From Aporrectodea caliginosa (Eukaryota; Annelida; Clitellata; Crassiclitellata; Lumbricidae), in the NCBI GenBank assembly GCA_020284085.1, contig JACEVL010006447.1:1990245-2054244 (forward strand): a stretch of 64,000 bases of DNA. The letters are read 5' to 3'. This document shows, one piece after another, positions 23,500 through 32,149 of this stretch (the first letter of the stretch is position 1; every line of letters starts with the position of its first letter). Below the pieces are notes generated by a model, which saw only the letters and a program-made list of their open reading frames with translations, was not told where the DNA came from and ran no database searches. A program made the position numbers and the translations under genes.

Positions 23500-24000
23500 A
23501 TATACCAAAAACTCTTCCTCCTTACCTCTGAAATTCATTCCTATCCCACTAGAAGCACCAAGTTGTATCGACAGCCCTTTGCCCACACAAATACGCAATC
23601 ATTTTCTATTAGATTTGCAGGAGCTAGGGTATGGAATAATATTCCCCTATGGATCCGCAAATCTACGGTTTTACAAATATTTAAGAATAAATTACGCCAC
23701 TATCAAGGTAATCGAATGAATGTTACTCAGTACTCACTGTTATGGGTGTTTAGTTAAGTTCTATTAGTTAAGTTCTTTTAGTTTTGTTTAATACCTGTTT
23801 CCGAATGCAAGCTTGCTGTCATGTGTTACTGGAACTTTTTTTACTTCATTACCTGGGTGGCCCTATTTAACGGGATCAGCCATCCCTTCAGGGTCCTCCA
23901 CTTGGTAACCGAAACCTTGTTAAATGAATACTGCCATAATTGTAAAATATGTTGTCGGTCACAGGCAAAAAAATAAATTGAATTTAATTGAATTTATAAT
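23500..24000 (+). pseudogene. 5'-truncated LINE (C-terminal end and 3' UTR)
   Basis: Frame from about 23563 reads NTQSFSIRFAGARVWNNIPL, then WIRKSTVLQIFKNKLRHY, the C-terminal end of a CR1/Rex1-like reverse transcriptase protein. The frame shifts just upstream. The 3' UTR carries CAGCCATCCCTTCAGGGTCC and ends with AATAAATTGAATTTAATTGA, an A/T tail with repeated TTGAATT. It lies in the large intron before the transmembrane exon. Confidence 0.7.
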
Positions 24001-24200
24001 AAAATACATACTTATGTACATATATTGAATACATCATGCATACATACATAGTATATATGTACGTAATTATACATGCTTATTTTTATGTATGCGTACGTAT
24101 GAAAGCCTACGTATGCATACATAGAAGCATATATATATACATACGTAGTATACGTACCTATACTCGCGTGCATATATAATTACATACATGAGTACATACT
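24000..24200. repeat. degenerate (ATAC)n / (TACG)n stretch
   Basis: ATACATAC and GTATACGTAC words dominate, with no precise unit. Confidence 0.6.
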
Positions 24201-24204
24201 TACA

Positions 24205-24440
24205 TATTATTATCATTATTATTACAAACATTTTTAACGCTCGCAGAGTCATGCAGAAATGCGAATCGGAGGCAGGCCTTTGTCAGTCGCCAGGTGAAGA
24301 GCTGTTGGATATCCAGATATTTGAAAGCCAATGAGAAATAACGAGTTTTGAAGCGTTTCTTAGAGGAAGAGGAAGAGTTCGAACTTCGAACAAACATTGG
24401 TATTCGGTTCCATTCCTTAGTTACATATTCCATGACGTAG
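24205..24440 (-). pseudogene. LINE C-terminal relic, minus strand
   Basis: On the minus strand the frame reads KEWNRIPMFVRSSNS... and FKTRYFSLAF, the W-N-x-x-P motif of CR1/L2-like C-termini, with a small Ser/Lys insertion. The tail is an AATAATAATGATAATAATA run at about 24208-24225. Confidence 0.6.
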
Positions 24441-24475
24441 TTACTTACTTACTTACAGATATAAATACAAGTGCA

Positions 24476-25610
24476 CATGGGCGTCCGCAGGGGGGCGCCC
24501 TCCTGGATTTTGCGCATATTTGCAGAGACATTTTGATTATTTGTATATTATTATTACAGCACGATTTTCAACGTGATTACCGGAAAACACTAAATTCTGT
24601 AGGTAGTTGTTTAAAATTAACACAGAAAGCGTAAGATTAATTAGTAAGATAGTAGTGTACCGACCGTTAAAATACGGCACGCTCTACAAGTGGGACCTAT
24701 AGGCCCTATCTTTGCTTAGGCGTATTAAAAAAAATTAACGTAGGCCTATAGAGTTCGCTCTTGGTAATATGGAAATTCATATTGTCAACTTCTAGACGGC
24801 GAAATGCCTTCAGTCGTATCGACTAATTGGTATCGTATTCCTTGTGTTGTTTTAGCCGATCGCTTGCGAGATAACAGGTCCGGCTGGTGAACCTCGTAGT
24901 CAGGACGTTGCATAGGCCTATATGTGTATGATATATGTACATATAAACATATATAATTGACACTGGCTGGAGCGACAAAGTAATCAGCTTCGAATCTTCC
25001 CTTAGAAAGTTAGAAGCCAGCTAACACACGTTCTGCCAGACTTTTTAAACATACCCCGCTAGCTTCGGAACCAGTCCCATGCCTGGATGAAGGAGGAAAG
25101 CGAATCTATTAATCTTTATTGTCGCACGGGTCGTTAAACTGAAATTTCTACTAAGTTTTACTTCGCTTTGTGAGTCTGTCGGATAGTATGAAAGGAACGG
25201 AGAAGATGAACACTTCTGAGTATAGGAACTGTGAAGGTCGACTGCGTTGAGGGTCGAAAAAGCTTGGTAGGAACGGAACAGAAATTTTCAGACAACAAAG
25301 ACGGATTCATATACATAGAGTCATAAATCAGTTTGGACAAGAACCCAGACGATTGCAGTTGTTATTTCAAGAATAAGGTCAGATTTCAGTCATATAAAAT
25401 TAAATTTATCAAAATAGTTTTGACAAAGAATGTCTATGAATTTTTTCTCATGTTGGGATCCGCGCCACAGGATCGAGAGGTATAGCCAGTGCGAGGGAGC
25501 GAGTGTCGATTGTGTAGTAATCGGTTGCTTTCGACACCCTATTTACTCCCTGCGACAACTATTTAAAAGTTTGCGCCCCCCCCCTAGAAAAATTCCTGCG
25601 GACGCCCATG
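24476..25610. mobile_element. hAT-type element, 1,135 bp, with perfect TSD
   Basis: Ends CATGGGCGTCCGCAGG and CCTGCGGACGCCCATG are exact inverted repeats, and the flanks are an exact 8-bp duplication, CAAGTGCA (24468-24475 and 25611-25618). The subterminal sequence is C/G-rich (GGGGGGCGCCC left, GCGCCCCCCCCC right). No transposase frame was seen, so it is non-autonomous. It contains a dispersed repeat at 25069-25145 that also occurs at 39894-39970. A 385-bp relative with almost the same ends sits at 44825-45209. The element lies in the intron directly before the transmembrane exon of the mucin-like gene. Confidence 0.93.
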
Positions 25611-25713
25611 CAAGTGCACATGCATAGACAGGTAGGTCTACATAGTATAAATCACTCTATTTCTATTTAGCGTCAATTTCTGAATGAAATAGATGAACGT
25701 CTTCGTTCTACAG

Positions 25714-25875
25714 GTGCATTGAGTCGTATGTGAGCATCGGAGGCAGATGTTTGGACTATCGGGTCATCCTCGGTCCACTGGTAGCCATCGTTGGCATCAG
25801 TCTGGTCATAGCACTGGCACTGGTCAGCCTTCTGCTCAGCCGCCGCAACACAAGGAACGAATCAAGTCCCATCAC
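25714..25875 (+). CDS. exon 7: transmembrane segment of mucin-like protein
   Basis: After the acceptor GAACGTCTTCGTTCTACAG the frame reads CIESYVSIGGRCLDYR, then a 22-24-residue hydrophobic span (VILGPLVAIVGISLVIALAL and VSLLL), then a stop-transfer cluster SRRNTR. This gives a single-pass type I topology with two Cys just outside the membrane. The exon starts in phase 2. The donor is placed at ATCAC|GTCAGG (25876, phase 2), which matches the next exon exactly; if it is not used, the frame ends within 40 bp at 25912. Just downstream in the intron lies a long trinucleotide array. Confidence 0.68.
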
Positions 25876-25916
25876 GTCAGGATCATCTTTCTGGCTGTCT
25901 CATTTAATATAATTAT

Positions 25917-26412
25917 TACAGCTGCTGCTGCTGCTGCTGCTGCTACAGCTACTGCTACTGCTGCTGCTGCTGCTGCTGCTACTCCTTCCTGTACTACTAC
26001 TACTACTACTACTACCACTACTACACCACTACTACTACTACTACTACCACTACTACTACCACCACTACTACCATTCTTGCGGACCACCATGCAAGTGCAC
26101 CACCATACCACTACTACTACTACCAATACCACTATAACTACCACTACCACTACAACCACTACCAATACCACCACCACCACCACCACTACCACCACTCACT
26201 CACCACCAACCACCACCACCACCACCACCACCACCACCACCACTCACCACCACCACCACCACCACCACTCACCACCACCACCACCACCACCACCACCACC
26301 ACCACCACCACCACCACCACCACCACCACCACCACCACCACCACCACCACCACCACCACCACCACTACCACCACCACCACTACTACCACTACTACTACTA
26401 CTACTACTACCA

Positions 26413-26443
<31 letters not shown>

Positions 26444-26560
26444 ACTACACTACCACTACCACTACTACTACTACTACTACTATTGTACTCACCACCACCA
26501 CCACAACCACCACCATCATCATCATCGTCATCATCATTATTGTCACTATTGTTCCATCGG
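25917..26560. repeat. compound (CTG)n (CTA)n (CAC)n (CAT)n array in intron 7
   Basis: About 640 bp of trinucleotides: CTG first, then ACT/ACC blocks, a long CAC/ACC run (about 26206-26365), ACT again and finally ATC. It starts some 40 bp after the transmembrane exon's predicted donor. Poly-His, poly-Pro and poly-Thr open frames here are artefacts. Confidence 0.95.
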
Positions 26561-26879
26561 ACAATAGAAACCGGTGTGAAATTGCTGAATGGCAAATGGG
26601 AAAAGTGAACAAATACCGTTGAAGACACGGGAGTAAAATAAGTCTATGCCATATCAGTTTGTAATTAATGAGTGTTCGCTTGGTGTGAGTTGCAGAAAGT
26701 AACTCAGACACAAACAAACGAGGACTTAAATCTCTTAATCTTTTATTTAAATAGCTGAAACCTACTTTTCTTCTTGTGTTAGCTTAGGAGATAATGATGA
26801 GCTGGGTTTTGCTTCTTGCACCAACAATCATATTTTCCCTTCGATCTTCTTTGGCTTATAATCATCGCGGTCTGTTAGT

Positions 26880-27055
26880 AACTATAACCTACGCCCCAGG
26901 CCTCATCCCTTTGAACTTACAACTAAGAACAACAAGGTCTTCGTACCACGCATGCTTTTCAAAAACGTCTACTAGATGAAAAACTGTCTCTCTCAGGAAC
27001 TCATGTATTCTGTTGCTTTTTGTCGACAGTTTTGTGTTAAATAAACGAATATGAC

Positions 27056-27090
<35 letters not shown>
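26880..27090 (+). repeat. retroelement 3' tail with (GAT)n
   Basis: AATAAACGAATATGACGATG followed by about 30 bp of GAT is the same type of 3' end as the LINE at 50746-53022 (AATAAACGAATATATTATT). It sits in intron 7. Upstream sequence is too diverged to identify. Confidence 0.5.
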
Positions 27091-27093
<3 letters not shown>

Positions 27094-27149
27094 TCGGTCA
27101 AAGACTACGAACAGTATTATCCGACATGATATGTTACTCTGTCCTGCAG

Positions 27150-27594
27150 GGCTTGCAATCTATCACGCAACAGGGTCGATCGTCTGCTGTCCACTCGTGC
27201 CTCCATCTGGCGCAATCCATCTAAAAACGGAGCAGTTCGCAAGAAGAAAGGTCGTCGCATTCGTTGTCATGACGACGTCGTTGTATCCATGTATAATGGC
27301 GGCGGTGGTGTAATGCCTGCCGCATCGTCGACCGTTACTATGGCAACGGACCAGCAGGCGACTGAATCATCCGGGACTTTCGTGACGTTCGGAAAGCGAC
27401 ACGAAATCGATGACATGAACGCAGAACTTAAGAACGGTGACGTCATGCAAACACGAGCAAACAATGGCGTCGTCACAACGCAATCAAATGCAGACGAATT
27501 AGCATCGAAAACTCTACGAACAAGACAGTCAGATGAAAGCTTATTAAAGGTGACAGGAATTATGACATCGTCATCATCGTCACTGTCGTCGTAA
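27150..27594 (+). CDS. exon 8: cytoplasmic tail and stop codon
   Basis: After the acceptor TATGTTACTCTGTCCTGCAG the exon begins in phase 2, matching exon 7, and encodes 148 residues to a TAA at 27592-27594. It starts ACNLSRNRVDRLLSTRAS, is strongly basic at first (AVRKKKGRRIRC), then polar and acidic (EIDDMNAELKNGDV), and ends in a Ser run. It has no signal, Cys-rich or known signalling domain. A basic juxtamembrane part followed by a Ser/Thr-rich tail is as expected for a membrane mucin. No clear AATAAA follows within 300 bp, so the 3' UTR end is unplaced. Confidence 0.62.
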
Positions 27595-28098
27595 TCTATA
27601 TCTTCATCGTAACAGTTGCCCTATTGTCATCATTGTCGTGATAGTTATCGTGGTAGCATACACAACGTTTTTGCTTAGCAGTGACCAGCGACTGATGCCT
27701 TTAATAGTGGCGCTACAGAAGTTTCTAGATAAGATTAGATCAACGCAACCTAACTATCTTCATTTCATCTTAATCTTCGTCATCGTCGTCGTATTATCAT
27801 CATGAGATGAACTGTGAAGCCCGTTTCCACAGAACCAAGCACATCTTCTTAAGTGCAAAGCAATCATTCGCACACTATGCAATGTCGTCTCAATTATTTC
27901 TATTCGGTAGATTGTTGTTAAACTTATCACTAAACTATGAGAACTTCCTAGCTCTGACTCAGTTTCTGGGATGCAATAGAGATCATTGGCATGCAATGGT
28001 GTTTATGGGTAAACATACGGTATATTTGGCAGTGACAGGTTCCAAAAATATGCCATATTTCGAATATGGCGACTTATTAGCCGAGTTTATCAGCTTAA

Positions 28099-29061
28099 CC
28101 CTAGGGCTACCAAGCTTTTTTGTAACACTGGCTACCAAGGGGGGGTGGTTACCACCCCCACTGGATTTCGTGTTTGGTTTTACATATCATAACTTGTAAT
28201 ATAGCATTGGATTCAGCATTCATTTCTGCACAGAATGGTATATTTAGTTGTACATTATGTGAATGCACCTCGAAATGACATCACTTTTAACAACGGAACC
28301 CATTGATTAGCAATATTGTATATTATTGCGTACATTTTGTACTTTTTGGATAAACAAATATAAGATTATGTGTGTTTTGAAACTAATCTATGTATAAAAG
28401 ATACACAAAATCATCCCTACACATGTTTATATAGTATAAATGTACATCCATACATATATATCCATACATATATATCGGTTTACGTTGTAATGCTGTATTC
28501 AGCCATTTTCACACAGATTACGCGTATTATTATTTATTTTGATCACTTCCGGTATTCAAAAGACAAAGATGTAGGTATGCAAATGAAGCCCTTCATTCCC
28601 TCTAAAGAATGGTATCTTTGTTTCTCTTCCAGAAAGACAAATGAATACGCTACAGACAAAAAACTAAGGGGGAGTGCTTCCATTCAGCCATTTTTCACGC
28701 ATATTACGCGTATTATTATTTATTTTGAGCACTTCCGGTTGTCTCAGGTCAACTCAGTGACCATAGAAATGTAGCCCCACATTCCCTCTCTATAGAATGG
28801 TATAATTTGTGTCTCTTAATATTAAATGACGAATAAGATATAGTCGAAAATCTAGGGGGGTGGTATCCACCCCCCCTGGTACCTCGGGTATATTGGGTAT
28901 AACTTTTGAACGGTGTGAGATATCATCTCACATTTTACCTCAAAACGTGTGTAAATGAACCCCCTACAGCTACCTACAAGGTCAAATTTTTATTCCCTAC
29001 GGAAAAAGTTTAAGATGGAAAAAACCTAGGGGTGGCAACAACCACCTTGGTAGCCCGAGGG
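28099..29061. mobile_element. piggyBac-type MITE with TTAA target
   Basis: Ends CCCTAGGGCTACCAAG and its near-complement GGTAGCCCGAGGG are inverted and flanked by TTAA on both sides (28095-28098 and 29062-29065). TTAA with CCCTAG-like ends is the piggyBac signature. Subterminal CCACCCCC/GGGGGTGG palindromes lie near 28140-28165 and 28855-28882. Inside, two direct segments about 195 bp apart share TTACGCGTATTATTATTTAT (28527 and 28706) and CATTCCCTCT. No transposase frame is present. The 27807-28199 open frame runs into this element and is not a gene. Confidence 0.85.
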
Positions 29062-29307
29062 TTAAACGTATCAGACGCCCACAACCACACTAATAAACAC
29101 TCGAGAGAAGAAGACGTCGATCCGATATAGCTGCTTCTAACAGACAACGCTCCAATGACAAGTCACGCGCGACCGCACTCAATACCCGATAGGTCTGCGT
29201 GATCTTCTATGTGTAAATAAGTATATAAGTGAATTGCATTACAAGTGGTGTTCATCATATAAATTCCTTTTCAATATGATATGGCAGATCCTTTTAACCT
29301 TTTCAGG

Positions 29308-29500
29308 ATGAGTTGTTATTATCGCTGTTACGCCAGAACGTCAAAAGAGGAAGAGGAGGAGGAGGAGGAGGAAGAGGAGGAGGAGGAGGAGAAAAGCAGA
29401 AAAGGAGAAGAAGGAAGAGACGAAGATTCGCCATCCAATCAACGACTCAGTCCAGTTAAGACTTCTGCTCAACAACCAACTCCTGACAAGAGACAGCAGG
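29308..29500 (+). CDS. weak exon candidate with poly-Glu run
   Basis: Acceptor CTTTTAACCTTTTCAG and donor CAGCAG|GTGACA flank an open frame reading MSCYYRCYARTSK, a Glu run made by (GAG)n (29345-29393), then GRDEDSPSNQRLSPVKTS. Splice signals are fair, but the content is half microsatellite and no neighbour exon was found. It could equally be chance. Confidence 0.2.
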
Positions 29501-29984
29501 TGACATGGAAAGACGTGCAATGTGTAATAGTTATCATCCAATATAATCTTAATCAATGCACATAGTACGAGTAGACCCTATTGATTTTTGCGTCAAATGC
29601 TCACAAGAATCTTCTATTTTTTGTCTTACTCAGTCTTTCTCTTTCTGCTTCTGTCTCTGTCTCTCTTTTCTCTCTTTCTCTTTCTCTCTTTCCGTGTTTA
29701 GAAACAATTGTCCTAACAGGTGATAGATTGAAATGCGAAGTTTTAGGGCTTGTTCAGATGTTTACGGCTTCCTCAAGAACCGATGCACAAACGCGAGTCG
29801 CCCAACAGTTTTATAGAGAAGGACAAATTCATGCGTTCTATCTATTCGTAGATATTTCATTCAGATGATAATAATTTTCGAAATATGAAATATTCATTTG
29901 GAGATTACGATTACGTAAGCATTCATGTCTTTCATTCCGGACCGTCGGATCCAGTTATGCACACAGTATCATCTGGAAAGTGAA

Positions 29985-30145
29985 ACCCCAATAATAATAA
30001 TATTTTCGTTTATTCAGACAATCCGGTTGACACACCGCAACCGGTTACAGTGTACAATTATGCAATTGAAACAATTCACAAGAACACAAATGACAGAGGA
30101 CATAAATCTTAACTACTAACAGAGCAGACAGCCTGCAATACGCCA
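29985..30145 (-). mobile_element. 3' part of a SINE, minus strand
   Basis: On the minus strand the piece ends GAATAAACGAAAATATTATT, the same 3' end seen at 59952. It also shares CAATTCACAAGAACACAAAT with the SINE at 47910-48112. The tRNA-like head is missing. Confidence 0.55.
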
Positions 30146-30149
30146 ATGG

Positions 30150-31050
30150 CCACCTTTGCTCGTGAATAAGCTGGTGCCCTTCGCTTAGCTAAAGTAGGGC
30201 TTTTAAAATTGTCAAGTCTGCGGTCCATTTCGTATGGCTACTGCTTTCATTTAACTGATTTCATTTAAAAACAGTCGACTCTTAGATCATACTAAGTACT
30301 TATAAAGACGGCTTAGGTTGGAGCGTCTTCGATGTAGCCTAAATGTGTAACATCGCACCTAAATTACATAACAGCGCATGTACATGTAGCTTCACAATGC
30401 ATAGCGAACACTAGTAGTCATGATTTCGGCTAAAAGTTACTATTATGCGCCGTGTGCTTTCATAATTTAAAGTCAACTTTATGGCATAGTAGCAGATTTT
30501 AAATTTCGTTATATTCCTTAACGTATTTTACGCACATCCCAAAAAGCGCTGCGCGTATGAATATCTAATTGGATCTTAAAATGGGCGTTTAACGACATGT
30601 GAAATGTTTTTCAAGCGAAGTGAAATGCAAATGTACGATATGTTGTTGTTGTGGTTGCTGCTGCTGATGTTGCTGTTGTTGTTATTATAATTATTTTTCC
30701 CGAGGTACATAATTATTATGATCCATCAGGATTGCAAAGAGTAGAGGGGCGCGTTGTTCTGGAATGTCTAGTCTTCACAGATGTATTGGCTGTGAGAAAA
30801 GTGCTAGAAAAAGCAACTGCGTTGAAGCGCTGAATAGTCACAGATAAGCGCTAAACGAGAAAAGTTGTCTCTCTGTTGTCTCCTGATGTTTGGGCAAGCC
30901 GGTAGCCAAGAAGGTTGATCAAAGCAAGGCCTTCTTGGTTTATTAGACCCAGCATTTCAAAGGCCAAGGCCTCAAAACAGTAAGATGGCAAAATGGCAGT
31001 GTATTTTGATGTTTTTCTATCTGCTGCGATCTCGACAGCAGAACCCACGA
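30150..31050. other. spacer with short microsatellites
   Basis: A TGT/GTT-rich patch lies at 30640-30690. No gene is supported. Confidence 0.35.
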
Positions 31051-31059
31051 CCTCAGCTG

Positions 31060-31480
31060 ATCTGGTGCGGTATGACTCTGCCAGGGTGTCGATGACAGTG
31101 GCATCCCAGGCAAGGCTTTTGACACCCCTCCCATGGGATGAGTGTCACACCATCTGGACGTCTCCCATCAGACCTAGCAAGTCCAGTAGGCTCCTTTGTA
31201 CCCGGGAAGCCAGCACGTTCTTCTCGCCCTCTTCGTTCTGCTGACCGGTTTGATCTCTTCGTACCTCAGTCGCGAACCTCATTAACCCAGCATCGGGCTT
31301 TCGCTGTTGTGAGTCCCTCACTTTGGAAGGACCTTCCCGCTACAATTCGTAGCAGGATTATGTAGGGATTTTACCTGTATCTCTTCGTAGCTTAAAAACC
31401 TTTCTCTTTTCACAGGCATGTCAATAGCTCTGCCGCGAGAAGCGCTTTACAAATGTTCACATTAGACTAGATTAGATTAG
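31060..31480 (+). pseudogene. LINE C-terminal relic (CR1/L2-like)
   Basis: Frame 31138-31365 reads [20 protein letters not shown], then VVSPSLWKDLPATIRSRI, an L-x-x-P-x-x-R...W-x-x-L-P-x-x-I-R motif of LINE C-termini. The 3' part has GAAGCGCTTTACAAATGTTC and a short (GATTA)n tail at 31465-31480. Confidence 0.65.
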
Positions 31481-31489
31481 ATCAAGGCT

Positions 31490-32140
31490 CACGCAACATA
31501 GAACTGATGCATAGATACTTTTATAAGCTTGAGAATCTAACATTGGCAGCAATTTGTCTCAATTAATTTTTTAGCGCTAATTATTTTTCCTGTTTCAGCC
31601 GGGATTCAATTACACAAGTTTCTACATATAGCCTAACGAATGCAAAACTTTTACGCAATAACTACATCAGTGCTTTGGAAGGAAGATGATTCTGGAGGAA
31701 TGGAGAAGTACTTCGTCACTCTACGTCAATGCTTCAGAATGAAGATCACTCTAAATGGACATTGAAAGGATAACGTGATCAGAAGACACCTTCGAAGAGA
31801 TGAGATTCTTAAGACAATAACTTTTCTGTTGGCTGGAGACCACATAATGGTCCTCTGTTTCCACTCTTTCGAATGTGATCTGTGAAACTAATTCATTTAA
31901 TTCATTCATTCCGGAGAGTTATATAGCGTCTCTTCAAGATGCCTACTCAGAGGCAGGAATGGTCTGATCGGAGAAACTGTCCAGCTGTTCTGCTTCCCAA
32001 CACTAAAACAACAAAAAAGCAGTCAGACAAAAGTTGAATTGTTCAATACTAAGCATCCCATTTTGTTCTCGCGGGAATTTCTGTTCATTTATTAAGCTGT
32101 AAAGTGAATGTAAGAACTATTATCTCGATCTATAAGGTAG
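31490..32140. other. non-coding spacer
   Basis: No recognisable gene or repeat boundary. Confidence 0.35.
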
Positions 32141-32149
32141 TTGTCATTT

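Noticed and set aside
25747..26628. 291-codon frame with poly-Thr, His and Pro
   Set aside because: Out of frame with the transmembrane exon and made of the intronic trinucleotide array.
27807..28199. 130-codon plus-strand frame
   Set aside because: Its last third lies inside the piggyBac-type MITE and the rest has no family feature.
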